Below the pieces are notes generated by a model. It saw only the letters and a list, made by a program, of their open reading frames with translations, was not told the origin of the DNA and did no database searches. A DNA stretch of 64,000 nucleotides from Granulicella mallensis MP5ACTX8 (GTDB lineage: Bacteria; Acidobacteriota; Terriglobia; Terriglobales; Acidobacteriaceae): NCBI RefSeq assembly GCF_000178955.2, contig NC_016631.1:186001-250000 (forward strand), in the 5' to 3' direction. The position numbers and the translations under genes were made by a program. Within the stretch, counting starts at the first letter, position 1, and each line of letters opens with the position of its first letter. This document shows, piece by piece, positions 25,191-34,601 of the stretch.

Positions 25191-26534
25191 ATGTCACTTG
25201 AACACGAACATCACGGAGCGGATTTGACGCACGGGAACGCAGGGCATCACGGCCCGAAGATGCTGCCCAGCGTGCTGACGGCACCTGCCGTCGTAGGCGC
25301 CTGGCGCACCCGCGCCGCCATCGTCGCGGTCATCTTCGCGGTGGTTTCTCTGGCCTTTTTCTTCGTCCCAGGCGGCAAGTCGCATCTCCTGCGTGCCTAC
25401 CTGATGGGCTACATGACATGCTTCAACTTCTGCGGCGGCGCTCTTGCCTTCCTGATGGTGCAGTATGTTTCGGGCGGTAAGTGGGGCCAGATTCTGCGCC
25501 GTCCGCTGGAAGCCATGACCCGCACGATCTGGGTTGTCTTTGCGATGTTCCTGCCTGTGATGTTCCTGCTGAAGCATCTCTACATCTGGGCTGCTTACCC
25601 AAACAAGGCTGCTCTTCTGGATGCCTACAAGACGGGTCATATCACGCAGGAGCAGCAGCTCACGGCTTCCTCCAAGCTCACCATGTTGAGCCCGACGAGC
25701 GCCTGGGTCGAGTATCTGCTGGTGCTGGGCTTTATGGCGCTGGTCATCACGCTGCTCAATAAGTGGTCTGTACAGCGCGACAACGACCCTCAGGCTGGAA
25801 CGCTGGCCAGCTTCGACAAGTGGCGCGTCAAGTTCGAGAACCTCTCCGGTCCGTCGATCCTGTTCTACGTCATCCTGATGTCGGCCTTCGTCATCGTCTT
25901 CGTCAAGTCGCTGGATGTTACCTGGTACTCGTCGGTGTATGGCCTGCAGTTCCTCGTCGCGCAGGGATACGGCGTACTCGCACTGGGTATCCTGAGTCTC
26001 ATCCTGCTCTCCCGTTATGAGCCGATGAAGACGATGTTCCGCACGACCGAGCAGCACGACATGGGCAAGCTCACCTTCGCCTTCGTCATGCTGAATATCT
26101 ACCTGACCTTTGCGGAGTTCCTGATCATCTGGTCGGGCAACCTGCCGGATGAGATTCCCTGGTACCTGCACCGCATCCATGGCGGCTGGTGGTATGTCTG
26201 CTCGGCTGACGTCATCTGCCACTGGCTCATCCCGTTCTGCATCCTGCTCTCGCGCGATATCAAGCGCTCCAAGAGCAAGATGATCTGGGTGACCGTATTC
26301 ATGATCTTCGCCCGCTTCATCGATATGTTCTGGCTCATCGAGCCGAACTTCAAAGATGCCGCCGGCAACCTGCACCTCGCGGGTAACTTTGGAATCCTGG
26401 CCTACATTACAGTGCCTGTCGCCGTCGTCGCGTTCTGGATGTTCTTCTACCTGACCGAACTGATGAAGCGTCCGCTGATCAATGTGAACGACCCGCACAC
26501 GCAAGAGCTTTTGGAGCCTGAGCATGCACACTGA
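25191..26534 (+). CDS. actF: Alternative complex III subunit ActF, second quinol-binding-type membrane protein
   Basis: A 447-residue integral membrane protein with about ten helices, a shorter paralogue of ActC of the NrfD type. The His-rich N-terminus (EHEHHGADLTHG) is followed by a first helix at about 43-62 and the ActF-typical segments LMGYMTCFNFCGGALAFLM and NLPDEIPWYLHR. It packs against ActC in known complexes and may take part in proton movement. The last 11 bases overlap the next gene. Confidence 0.9.
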   Translation: MSLEHEHHGADLTHGNAGHHGPKMLPSVLTAPAVVGAWRTRAAIVAVIFAVVSLAFFFVPGGKSHLLRAYLMGYMTCFNFCGGALAFLMVQYVSGGKWGQILRRPLEAMTRTIWVVFAMFLPVMFLLKHLYIWAAYPNKAALLDAYKTGHITQEQQLTASSKLTMLSPTSAWVEYLLVLGFMALVITLLNKWSVQRDNDPQAGTLASFDKWRVKFENLSGPSILFYVILMSAFVIVFVKSLDVTWYSSVYGLQFLVAQGYGVLALGILSLILLSRYEPMKTMFRTTEQHDMGKLTFAFVMLNIYLTFAEFLIIWSGNLPDEIPWYLHRIHGGWWYVCSADVICHWLIPFCILLSRDIKRSKSKMIWVTVFMIFARFIDMFWLIEPNFKDAAGNLHLAGNFGILAYITVPVAVVAFWMFFYLTELMKRPLINVNDPHTQELLEPEHAH

Positions 26535-27204
26535 AGGACACGACGCAGGTCGCCCGGAGGGCACCACCCCGCATCCGCCGCATCAGCGTGATTCGGAACA
26601 TCCCGGCTATGAAGTACAGGACGTGAACGCGGGCGGTATCGCCACATTCCTCGCGGGACTGTTCGGCACGGTATTGATCTTCTTCGTCTTCTGCTTCTTT
26701 ATGGGCAAGGCGATCAACACGATGATGGTCACGCACGACGAGAAACCCAACAAGTGGCAGGCGGATCTTTCGCAGCCCGGCGCTACACCTCGCGGCAATA
26801 AGCGTGAAGATTTGACCTCGGCTGCAGAGATGCAGCAGCGGCAGCTGCAGAGCATGACGCAGGCCTTCCCGACGCCTCGGCTCGAGACGGACGACGGCAA
26901 TCAGGATGTCGCCGATCTGCACGCTCGCGAAGATCTGCTGTTGGATCACTACAGCTCATCGACCGATCTGCCTCAGGGCGCGGTTCGCATTCCTATCGAC
27001 CGTGCGATGCAGTTGGTCGTACAGCGCGGTCTGGGAGCGGCTCCCGCAGCTCAGACACCGCAGGCCGTGATGGCCGGCGAAAGCGCACCAGCGGTTCAGG
27101 CTCCGTTGACCGATGGCTTTGCGCGCACCGGCTACGAGCTCGAGACGATTCAAGCCCGCAACGAGAAGAACGACTTCAATCGGGCAGAAGCAAAAAAAGA
27201 CTAA
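26524..27204 (+). CDS. Membrane-anchored protein of unknown function in the act-cox operon
   Basis: A 226-residue protein. The first ~35 residues are hydrophilic and rich in His and Pro; one transmembrane helix follows (about 38-60; ATFLAGLFGTVLIFFVFCFF). A long periplasmic or cytoplasmic tail contains PRLETDDGNQDVADLHARED and VRIPIDRAMQLVVQRGLG, after which it is low in complexity. The IPIDRAM segment resembles a motif I recall in small proteins next to ACIII genes in other phyla. It lies between actF (11-base overlap) and the SCO gene, so a role in ACIII-oxidase assembly or association is likely but unproven. There are no heme, copper or iron-sulfur motifs. Confidence 0.75.
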   Translation: MHTEGHDAGRPEGTTPHPPHQRDSEHPGYEVQDVNAGGIATFLAGLFGTVLIFFVFCFFMGKAINTMMVTHDEKPNKWQADLSQPGATPRGNKREDLTSAAEMQQRQLQSMTQAFPTPRLETDDGNQDVADLHAREDLLLDHYSSSTDLPQGAVRIPIDRAMQLVVQRGLGAAPAAQTPQAVMAGESAPAVQAPLTDGFARTGYELETIQARNEKNDFNRAEAKKD

Positions 27205-27244
27205 GCACGGCTAGCAGGACACAGGAAGCGATAGAGATCTGACG

Positions 27245-28177
27245 ATGACAGCAGGACGCACAATTCGGATGGCAACAGCGGCGGGACGGGGACTCCTCGG
27301 CCTTGCGCTGGTGCTCGGTTGTGCGGCTCCAGTCTTCGCACAGGTTTCGAGCTACGGCGATAAGGCTACCGGCGATAACACCGGAGACCAGCTTCCGCAG
27401 ATTCTGCAAAAGGTGCAGGTAACCCAGCACCTCAATGCGCAGCTTCCTCTGGACGCAAAGTTCACCGACGACAAGGGCGCGCCCGTTTCGTTGGGCCAGT
27501 ACTTTGACGGCAAGCATCCGGTTCTTCTCTCGACGGTGTACTACAACTGCCCGATGCTGTGTTCGGAAGAGATGGACGGGGTCGTCAGCTCGTTGCTGAT
27601 GGTTCACCTGGTTCCGGGCAAGGACTTCCAGATCGTTGTGGTCAGCATTGATCCGACCGAGACGGCGGATCTTGCGGCTCGCTACAAGGCGCGTTACGTG
27701 AAGCGCTATGGGCATCCCGAGACGGCTGACGGTTGGCACTTTCTTACCGGACAGAAGCCGGCGATCGATGCTGTGACCAATGCCGTTGGGTTTGGTTACA
27801 CGCGGGTCCCTGGACCGGATGGCACGCTCTCGCAGTTTGCGCATGCCAGTTCTATCGAAATTGCCACTCCGCAGGGCAGGCTGGCACAGTATTACCTTGG
27901 CGTCGAATACTCGCCCAAAGACATTCTTCTGGGGCTGATCGATGCCTCAGGCAACAAAATTGGTTCGCCTGTAGCAAACATTCTCACCTACTGCTATCAC
28001 TACGATCCGCAGATCAATAAGCACTCCTTGATCGTGGCGCGGGTCGTTCAGTTGGGCGGTATGGCGACGGTGGCGGGCCTTGGCGGTTTCATGTTTCTGA
28101 TGTTCCGTCGCGACCTGCGGCTGGGGCGCGACCACGATTTACCTCAACCGGATGACGACAACCGGCGGAACGGATAA
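27245..28177 (+). CDS. SCO1/SenC/PrrC family copper chaperone
   Basis: A 310-residue exported protein with a signal peptide (about 1-32), a thioredoxin-like SCO domain (about 75-235) and a C-terminal membrane helix (about 270-290), which is not present in short SCO proteins. The copper site is complete: C102-P-M-L-C106 and the distal His200 in LSQFAHASS. SCO proteins deliver copper to, or reduce, the CuA site of cytochrome oxidase subunit II, whose gene begins 9 nt downstream. It is translated as part of the operon. Confidence 0.92.
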   Translation: MTAGRTIRMATAAGRGLLGLALVLGCAAPVFAQVSSYGDKATGDNTGDQLPQILQKVQVTQHLNAQLPLDAKFTDDKGAPVSLGQYFDGKHPVLLSTVYYNCPMLCSEEMDGVVSSLLMVHLVPGKDFQIVVVSIDPTETADLAARYKARYVKRYGHPETADGWHFLTGQKPAIDAVTNAVGFGYTRVPGPDGTLSQFAHASSIEIATPQGRLAQYYLGVEYSPKDILLGLIDASGNKIGSPVANILTYCYHYDPQINKHSLIVARVVQLGGMATVAGLGGFMFLMFRRDLRLGRDHDLPQPDDDNRRNG

Positions 28178-28186
28178 AGGCTAACG

Positions 28187-29248
28187 ATGGGAATTAGTCC
28201 AGTACTGTGGCAATTTTTGGTGAAGTGGCTGCATGCCTCGGCCCTGTTTCCGGCTGAGGCGTCCACGATCTCGCCTTACACTGACGCGCTCTATTTCTTC
28301 CTGCTGGCGATGACGCTGGTTGGCCTGCTGCTGGTAGGCGTTCTCGTCTTCGGCTTCTCGATTCGCTATCGCCGCGAGAAGAACCCCGTCGCCACGCAGG
28401 TCGAAGGCTCGACGCTGCTTGAGGCGACGTGGACGATCATCCCGCTGGCGATCTTCCTGGTCACCTTCGTATGGGGCGCTCTGCTGTACTTCCGCATCTA
28501 CGATCCGCCAGCCAATGCGATGAACATCTACGTCGTCGGCAAGCAGTGGATGTGGAAGGCCGAGCATCCTGGCGGGCAGCACGAGATCAACGCGCTGCAC
28601 GTACCGGCGGGTCGCCCTGTGCAGCTCACGATGATCTCGCAGGATGTGTTCCACAGCTTCTCGATCCCCGACTTCCGCGTCAAGCGCGAAGTGATTCCGG
28701 GTCGCTACACGACGATCTGGTTCCAGGCGACTACCCCCGGCACGTACCACATCTTCTGCACCCAGTATTGCGGAACGCAGCACTCCGGCATGATCGGTGA
28801 GGTCACCGTTCTCTCGCCGGATGACTACCAGAAGTGGACGCAGCAATCGACCAGCGGCATGAGTCTGGCTCAGAACGGAGAGCGGCTATTTGCCAGCATG
28901 GGTTGCAACGCCTGCCACAGCGGCAACGCCGCGGCACGTGGTCCGAACCTTGCTGGTGTCTATGGCTCCAAGTTGACGCTTACCAATGGCAGCCAGGTGT
29001 TGGTAAACGACGCGTACCTCCGCGATGCGATCCTGAATCCCTCGCAGCACATTACCGCGGGATACGCGCCCATCATGCCGACGTACCAGGGGCAGATCAG
29101 CGAAGACGGCCTGATCGACCTGGTTGAGTACATCAAGAACATGCAATCGAACTTCCGGGTGCAGCAGACTCTGATGACATCGGAGTCTAATCAGGCAGCG
29201 CCCACAACGCCCACCGAGGGCACAACGTCTGAAACGGTGAAGCCATGA
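28187..29248 (+). CDS. coxB: Cytochrome c oxidase subunit II with fused cytochrome c domain (caa3 type)
   Basis: A 353-residue protein. Two transmembrane helices lie at about 33-60 and 82-103. The cupredoxin domain has the full CuA ligand set: H156, C191, C195, H199 and M202 ([12 protein letters not shown]). A cytochrome c domain is fused at the C-terminus with C240-N-A-C-H244 and a likely Met ligand in PIMPTYQG. This makes the enzyme caa3-type: electrons from ActE/ActA can enter the fused heme directly. The tail after ~325 is Thr-rich. The stop overlaps the coxA start (ATGA). Confidence 0.93.
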   Translation: MGISPVLWQFLVKWLHASALFPAEASTISPYTDALYFFLLAMTLVGLLLVGVLVFGFSIRYRREKNPVATQVEGSTLLEATWTIIPLAIFLVTFVWGALLYFRIYDPPANAMNIYVVGKQWMWKAEHPGGQHEINALHVPAGRPVQLTMISQDVFHSFSIPDFRVKREVIPGRYTTIWFQATTPGTYHIFCTQYCGTQHSGMIGEVTVLSPDDYQKWTQQSTSGMSLAQNGERLFASMGCNACHSGNAAARGPNLAGVYGSKLTLTNGSQVLVNDAYLRDAILNPSQHITAGYAPIMPTYQGQISEDGLIDLVEYIKNMQSNFRVQQTLMTSESNQAAPTTPTEGTTSETVKP

Positions 29249-30927
29249 GCACCAGCGTCCCCAATTTGCACACCATCGTCTCTCTGCCCGATCAGAGCAC
29301 GGCTAAGCTGCCGAAGCGGCACTACATCAACAACGAACACGGATTGTTGAGCTGGCTGCTGACGGGAGATCATAAGCGCATCGCGATCCTGTATCTGATC
29401 TCGATCACGTTCTTCTTCTTTATCGGCGGAGCGTTCGCAGGTCTCATCCGGCTGGAGCTGCTGACACCGCAGTCCGATCTCGTCGCGGCGGATACGTACA
29501 ACAAGTTCTTCACCATGCACGGCATCATCATGATCTTCCTGTTCCTGGTACCGTCGGTACCGGCGACTCTCGGGAACTTCCTGATCCCGATCATGCTGGG
29601 CGCGAAGGACCTTGCGTTCCCCAAGATCAACCTGCTGTCCTGGTACCTCTATCTCGCAGGCGGCACACTCACGCTGGCCGCGCTGGTGCTGGGTGGCGTT
29701 GATACCGGCTGGACCTTTACCACGCCGCTCTCGACGCACTACCTGAACACGCATGTCATCACGGCGGCGACGGCTATCTTCATCGCTGGATTCAGCTCGA
29801 TCTTCACCGGTCTGAACTTCATCGTGACGATCCACCGTATGCGCGCTCCGGGCATGACCTGGTTCCGTATGCCGTTGTTCGTATGGTCGAACTACGCTGC
29901 TTCGATCCTGATGGTTCTCGGAACCCCGGTTCTGGCTATCGCGATCGTGCTGGTTGCGCTCGAACGGCTCGTGGGTATCGGCGTCTTCGACCCGGCCAAG
30001 GGCGGCGATCCGCTGCTGTTCCAACATCTTTTCTGGTTCTACTCGCATCCGGCCGTGTACATCATGATTCTGCCGGGTATGGGCGTCATCTCCGAGGTCA
30101 TCTCGACCTTCAGCCGCAAGCGCGTCTTCGGCTACACGGCGGTCGCGTTCAGCTCGGTAGCCATCGCGCTCTTCGGCTTCTTCGTGTGGGCGCACCATAT
30201 GTTCATCATGGGTGTGTCGAACTACTCGGCGCTGGTCTTCTCGCTACTGACGATGCTCGTCGCTGTACCTTCGGCGATCAAGATCTTCAACTGGGCGTTC
30301 ACGCTGCAGAAGGGTTCTATCACCTTCGAGACCCCGATGCTCTACGCCTTCGGCTTCATGGGCCTGTTCACCATCGGCGGTCTGACGGGCGTGTTCCTCG
30401 GTTCGCTGGGTATGGACATCCATCTCACCGAGACCTACTTCATCGTGGCGCACTTCCACTTTGTCATGGTCGGCGGCATGTTGATGGCGTTCCTCGCGGG
30501 CATCCACTTCTGGTGGCCCAAGATGACCGGCCGCATGTATCCCGAGTCGCTGTCCAAGCTGGCTGCGGTGGTTACGTTCATCGGCTTCAACCTGACCTTC
30601 CTGCCGCAGTTCATCCTCGGCTACCTCGGCATGCCGCGTCGCTACGCTGCGTATCCGCCGGAGTTCCAGGTACTGAATGTGCTTTCAACCGCAGGCGCAA
30701 CGGTGCTGGGCGTGGGTTATATGCTGCCGCTGCTGTACCTCGGCTGGTCGCTGAAGTACGGCGCGATTGCGGGTGACAACCCGTGGCAGGCAACAGGTCT
30801 TGAGTGGCAGATTCAGTCGCCGCCATTGACCGAAAACTTCCTCGAAGTGCCGATCGTAGACTATGAAGCCTACGACTACGAGTGGCTCGAGAAAAAGCAG
30901 AGAGAACAGGTGACGACGGTTGGATAA
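29245..30927 (+). CDS. coxA: Cytochrome c oxidase subunit I, A2-type heme-copper oxidase
   Basis: A 560-residue protein with about twelve helices. Heme and copper ligands are all present: H92 (low-spin heme), H268 with Y272 in YSHPAVY (CuB and cross-linked Tyr), H317-H318 (CuB), and H403 and H405 in [10 protein letters not shown] (heme a3 and low-spin heme). The usual D-channel glutamate of HPEVY is Ala here and the preceding YS pair is present, which is the signature of A2-type oxidases such as the Rhodothermus caa3 enzyme. It reduces oxygen to water and pumps protons. It overlaps coxB by 4 bases. Confidence 0.95.
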   Translation: MSTSVPNLHTIVSLPDQSTAKLPKRHYINNEHGLLSWLLTGDHKRIAILYLISITFFFFIGGAFAGLIRLELLTPQSDLVAADTYNKFFTMHGIIMIFLFLVPSVPATLGNFLIPIMLGAKDLAFPKINLLSWYLYLAGGTLTLAALVLGGVDTGWTFTTPLSTHYLNTHVITAATAIFIAGFSSIFTGLNFIVTIHRMRAPGMTWFRMPLFVWSNYAASILMVLGTPVLAIAIVLVALERLVGIGVFDPAKGGDPLLFQHLFWFYSHPAVYIMILPGMGVISEVISTFSRKRVFGYTAVAFSSVAIALFGFFVWAHHMFIMGVSNYSALVFSLLTMLVAVPSAIKIFNWAFTLQKGSITFETPMLYAFGFMGLFTIGGLTGVFLGSLGMDIHLTETYFIVAHFHFVMVGGMLMAFLAGIHFWWPKMTGRMYPESLSKLAAVVTFIGFNLTFLPQFILGYLGMPRRYAAYPPEFQVLNVLSTAGATVLGVGYMLPLLYLGWSLKYGAIAGDNPWQATGLEWQIQSPPLTENFLEVPIVDYEAYDYEWLEKKQREQVTTVG

Positions 30928-30928
30928 C

Positions 30929-31696
30929 ATGATCGCATCTACGAATCCGGCTATGCATCCGCATACGCACGAGACTGTGGACCACGCCGAGCACGAGCAC
31001 GTCGTGCTGCCGCAGCATCGCCATCACTTTGAGACGGAAGAGCAGCAGCGCGAGGCTGGAAGCTTCGGCATGTGGCTCTTCCTGCTGACCGAAATCATGT
31101 TCTTCGGCGGCATGTTCTTCGCCTACCTGCTTTACCGCAACTGGTACTATCCGGCCTTTACGGTCGCTTCGAACCAGTTGAACGTGCCGGAAGGCGCGAT
31201 TAACACAGTCATCCTCATTACCTCCGGCTTCTTCATGGCGTTGGGTGTGTGGGCGGCCGAGGTTCGCAAAAAGGGTCTGCTGGTCATCATGCTCATTCTC
31301 ACGACGGTCTTCGGCCTCGCCTTTCTGGGCGTCAAGGCCGACGAGTATCACGAGAAATATGAGCTACATCACATTCCAGGCGCCAGCTTCAGCACTGCGA
31401 TGTTTACTAATCCTGCAGCCTTTGGCTTGAAGGAAGAGCCGCTTGCTCCAGACATGGCGCAGCACACGGAGATCTTCTTCTTCCTATACTTTGCGATGAC
31501 CGGTATGCACGCTCTGCATATGATCATCGGTATCGTCATCCTGTTCTGGCTGACATGGCGGGCACATCGCGGAGAGTTCAGTTCCGGATATGTAGCCCCG
31601 ATTGAAAACTTCGGCTTGTACTGGCATTTCGTTGATATTGTGTGGCTGTTCCTGTTCCCGCTGCTCTATCTGATCAACCGTCACCCGCTGAGCTAA
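30929..31696 (+). CDS. coxC: Cytochrome c oxidase subunit III
   Basis: A 255-residue membrane protein of the CoxC/CyoC family. After a His-rich N-terminus ([17 protein letters not shown]) there are about five helices, with the characteristic [37 protein letters not shown] and [20 protein letters not shown]. It has no redox centres and stabilises subunit I. ATG 30929 lies 1 nt after the coxA stop; an in-frame TTG at 30920 is an alternative. Confidence 0.92.
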   Translation: MIASTNPAMHPHTHETVDHAEHEHVVLPQHRHHFETEEQQREAGSFGMWLFLLTEIMFFGGMFFAYLLYRNWYYPAFTVASNQLNVPEGAINTVILITSGFFMALGVWAAEVRKKGLLVIMLILTTVFGLAFLGVKADEYHEKYELHHIPGASFSTAMFTNPAAFGLKEEPLAPDMAQHTEIFFFLYFAMTGMHALHMIIGIVILFWLTWRAHRGEFSSGYVAPIENFGLYWHFVDIVWLFLFPLLYLINRHPLS

Positions 31697-31723
31697 ACAT
31701 CCAGCCCTATTGAAGGAAACACG

Positions 31724-32065
31724 ATGGCACACGAGACCTATCACGATCCATCCAACGTCACGAACCCGGAGCACGCCGATCACCACATCGTGTCGCCGCT
31801 GCAGTACTGCATGGTCTTCGGCACGCTGCTGCTCGGCACCGCTATCACCGTGCTGGCGGCCTATAAGGATATGGGCTGGCTGAATCCGGTGATTGCCCTT
31901 GGCATCGCCAGCTTCAAGGCGGTAGTGGTCATCCTGTTCTTCATGCACGTGAAGTATCAGTCGAAGCTCATCAAGATGACTGTCGCCGCTGGATTCTTCA
32001 CCTTTATCGTGTTGATTACCATGACCCTGAGCGACTACATGAGCCGCGCCTGGGGCATGTGGTAA
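31724..32065 (+). CDS. Cytochrome c oxidase subunit IV (caa3-type small subunit)
   Basis: A 113-residue protein with three transmembrane helices (about 27-46, 53-72 and 80-100). It contains the conserved NPVIALGIASFKAVVVILFF and MHVKYQSKL segments of COX4/CtaF-type subunits. It ends the act-cox operon. A GAAGGAAAC Shine-Dalgarno-like run lies ~5 nt before the ATG. The inverted repeat at 32085-32199 follows and may end transcription. Confidence 0.9.
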   Translation: MAHETYHDPSNVTNPEHADHHIVSPLQYCMVFGTLLLGTAITVLAAYKDMGWLNPVIALGIASFKAVVVILFFMHVKYQSKLIKMTVAAGFFTFIVLITMTLSDYMSRAWGMW

Positions 32066-32084
32066 ACACTTAAGAATCGCATTA

Positions 32085-32199
32085 TCAAAGCGGTTCCATT
32101 GTTGCTGTCTTCGAAGCGAAAGATGTTTGCACGGTTTCTTCCAGAGAAACATGTTGCAAGATTTTTGCGGGATTACAGTAACGGTGGAACCGCTTTTAT
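32085..32199. repeat. Imperfect inverted repeat after the cox operon
   Basis: The left arm, AAAGCGGTTCCATTGTTGCTG (in segments, 32088-32108), pairs with CAGTAACGGTGGAACCGCTTT (32176-32196). A second stem in the loop pairs TGCACGGTTTCT with AGAGAAACATG. Size and two-stem layout match the 12530-12646 element, although the end sequences differ. Its position right after a long operon suggests terminator use. Confidence 0.65.
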
Positions 32200-32278
32200 C
32201 GTTCTACGCCGGGTGCTGACATTCATTGAACTGTCTGTTGCGCAGAGCGCATGAGATCACCGCCTACTGGACGTCCCG

Positions 32279-33448
32279 ATGATCTTCAACGGCTTTACCT
32301 ACTATGTGCTCTTTCTGCTCCCGGCCGCGATGCTGTATCGCTGTGCCGGCGCGCGCAGCCGGCCATGGGTCATTGCAGCCTCGGGCGGCCTCTTCTTTCT
32401 TTATTTTTCGTATGCTCTCGCGGGTGTTCCAGGCATGCTTTGCCTCGGCATCTTTTTGTGGGAAGCACTTACCAGCCGTCTTTATAAACCAGGATCGCGC
32501 TGGTGCATGGCTGGAATTCTGCAAAGCCTGGTCTTTCTGGGAATCTTCAAGTATTGGAACTTCTTCAGCGGCATCCTCTTCTGGAGGCACTCCAACCCGC
32601 TTCTCTGGCGGGGAGCGTTCCTTCCGCTCGGCATCTCGTTTTTCACGTTCGAGTTCTATCACTACGCCTTCGATCGCCGGTCTGGCCGAAGTGAAAAGGG
32701 AACCCTCGGCGAGTACCTCGCCTTCATTCTTTTCTTTCCCACGATGGTCGCCGGGCCTATCAAGCGATTTCAGGACTTTCTCCCCAAGCTCCGCGCGACA
32801 CCCGCGAACTGGGAGCATGACTGGGAGCGCGGCCTCACCCGAATCCTAACCGGGCTCGCCAAGAAGTTCGCCATTGCCGACCTGATGACGGCCTGGACCG
32901 TACACCTGAACCGGCACGACATCCTTGTGGCCGATCGCCGAGTGCTGCCGCTCTGGCTGCTCGCGTATGGCATCAGGATTTACGCCGACTTCTCGGCCTA
33001 CTCGGATATCGCCATCGGCTCGGCCCGGCTCTTCGGCATTGGTGTGCCCGAAAACTTCAACTGGCCCTACGGACGCCGCAACATCCAGACCTTCTGGCGA
33101 AGCTGGCACATGTCTTTGACGCGCTGGCTCATCGACTACATCTTCATCCCTCTGGGAGGGTCGCGCGTTTCCTTGCCACGAGAATGCTTCAACATTCTGG
33201 CTGTGATGTTGATCTGCGGGCTCTGGCACGGAGCGGGTTGGAACTTCCTCGCCTGGGGCCTGTGGCACGGCATTCTGCTCGTGGTTCATCGGCTCTGGCG
33301 AAGGGTTCGCGGCGCTCCCAGTACGCGCGCCATTCCGGTGTTGGCCAGCCGGGTGCTTACCTTTGTGGCTGTGAATGCCGGATGGGCGTTCTTCTGCATG
33401 AATTTGCCCGATGCTATGCTCTTCTACAGAAAGCTGCTGGCTGGCTAA
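32279..33448 (+). CDS. MBOAT family O-acyltransferase (AlgI/DltB-like)
   Basis: A 389-residue polytopic membrane protein. MBOAT hallmarks are PLGISFFTFEFYHYAFD, FPTMVAGPIKRFQDF, NIQTFWRSWHMSLTRWL and the catalytic-His segment LWHGAGWNFLAWGLWHG. MBOAT proteins of this type move acyl groups from the cytoplasm to exported polysaccharides or other envelope molecules; the acceptor is unknown here. It is shorter than AlgI (~520 residues), lacking part of the C-terminal helices. The stop shares one base with the next small gene, and an SGNH-like gene follows, as in polysaccharide O-acetylation modules. Confidence 0.88.
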   Translation: MIFNGFTYYVLFLLPAAMLYRCAGARSRPWVIAASGGLFFLYFSYALAGVPGMLCLGIFLWEALTSRLYKPGSRWCMAGILQSLVFLGIFKYWNFFSGILFWRHSNPLLWRGAFLPLGISFFTFEFYHYAFDRRSGRSEKGTLGEYLAFILFFPTMVAGPIKRFQDFLPKLRATPANWEHDWERGLTRILTGLAKKFAIADLMTAWTVHLNRHDILVADRRVLPLWLLAYGIRIYADFSAYSDIAIGSARLFGIGVPENFNWPYGRRNIQTFWRSWHMSLTRWLIDYIFIPLGGSRVSLPRECFNILAVMLICGLWHGAGWNFLAWGLWHGILLVVHRLWRRVRGAPSTRAIPVLASRVLTFVAVNAGWAFFCMNLPDAMLFYRKLLAG

Positions 33449-33624
33449 TGCTTACGAATCTTCGTAAAACCGTCGAATACCTTGCCGGCCAGCGTGACGA
33501 ACCGGGACCCTGGCTTGTGCACACGCCAGGATGGATCACCGGTTCCATCGTCTGGCTTCTCGCCCTCGTCTTGATCTACTGTTTCTGCGGTCAGACGAAT
33601 GAATTCACGTACATCAATTTTTGA
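33448..33624 (+). CDS. Small single-helix membrane protein in the MBOAT module
   Basis: A 58-residue protein starting at the ATG that overlaps the MBOAT stop (TAATG). A hydrophilic start (MLTNLRKTVEYLAGQRDEPG) is followed by one transmembrane helix (about 30-47; GSIVWLLALVLIYCFCG) and a short tail. Coupling to both neighbours (1-base overlap upstream, 2-nt gap downstream) makes it a likely real gene. It resembles the tiny helper subunits of MBOAT systems such as DltX in position and size only; I see no sequence match. Confidence 0.65.
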   Translation: MLTNLRKTVEYLAGQRDEPGPWLVHTPGWITGSIVWLLALVLIYCFCGQTNEFTYINF

Positions 33625-33626
33625 CG

Positions 33627-34595
33627 ATGAGCTCACGCCCGTTGCTTCGCATCCTCGCTGTTTGCCTCGTCTTGCTGGCCGCAGGAAACCTTCTGCTGTC
33701 GAGGTGGAGTCGTAGCCTTTCCTCTCATAGGGCGATCGACAATCTTCAGCAGGCGCCGGATTCGGACTTGCTGTTCGTAGGCAATTCGCTGCTGGATGGC
33801 CGCGTCGACAGCGCAGCTTTGAATCAAGGCGCAGCTTCCGCGGGCCGCACCTTCAGGCCGCTGAATGCCGCCCTCAGCGCGACTGATCCGCATGACCAGA
33901 CGTTTCTCGCGCAGTATGCCCTCTGGACGCAGCCGCACCTGCACACCCTCGTCGTAGGTTTCTATGACTACCAGCTCACTGAGGAGACCCGCGTCACTCC
34001 GGCGGACCTGCTTGGCAATCACGGCATCGCGCTTGACGAGCGTTTTCCTGTCCGTGTAGTGGCCTCTATCGACCACTTCAGCACCGCTCAGACTGGCGAA
34101 TTGCTTCTTCTGCGGGCTCTTCCCATGGCAGCCAATCGCGTGAGCTTCTGGAAGTATGCCGAGAGGCTGCGCTATTCGATGAGCCGGATGGGCATGCCGC
34201 CCGAGCCACCCATCACCATGATCCGTCCGTGGTCGTACTACAACGGTGAGCCGCGAAAGTTTTTAGAAGACCCCTCGCATTTCAACTCCAGCTACGAGTA
34301 CGTCTTCGGCCAGGCAGCCAAAGAGAGGATGCAGGTCGTTCTCGTTCTCATGCCGATGTCGCCTCTTCACAGTAAGGTCTTTTACACGCGACAACTCTGG
34401 CAGGATTACCTGGTAAAGCTACGGGACCTTGCCCAACAACGCGGGTTTACCTTTGTGGACGCCTCAGCCTGGATGCCGGAGGACGTGCAATTTGAAGACG
34501 CTCTGCATATGACCAAACCTGCGGCTACGACCTTTTCCTTCCGGCTGGGAGCCGAACTGGCGGCGGCACAGGGGAGCGCGAAGGCGGGCAATTAA
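33627..34595 (+). CDS. SGNH/AlgX-like hydrolase or acyltransferase partner, membrane-anchored
   Basis: A 322-residue protein with an N-terminal membrane anchor or signal (about 5-25). A GNSLLDGRVD segment follows in the position of the SGNH GDS motif (here G-N-S). Late in the protein, EDALHMTKPAATTFS carries a possible catalytic Asp-x-x-His. The organisation suits a periplasmic partner of the MBOAT protein that completes acyl transfer to a polymer, as AlgJ/AlgX do. The identity is fold-level only. ATG 33627 is chosen; an in-frame TTG at 33621 overlaps the previous stop. Confidence 0.65.
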   Translation: MSSRPLLRILAVCLVLLAAGNLLLSRWSRSLSSHRAIDNLQQAPDSDLLFVGNSLLDGRVDSAALNQGAASAGRTFRPLNAALSATDPHDQTFLAQYALWTQPHLHTLVVGFYDYQLTEETRVTPADLLGNHGIALDERFPVRVVASIDHFSTAQTGELLLLRALPMAANRVSFWKYAERLRYSMSRMGMPPEPPITMIRPWSYYNGEPRKFLEDPSHFNSSYEYVFGQAAKERMQVVLVLMPMSPLHSKVFYTRQLWQDYLVKLRDLAQQRGFTFVDASAWMPEDVQFEDALHMTKPAATTFSFRLGAELAAAQGSAKAGN

Positions 34596-34601
34596 AGACT
34601 G

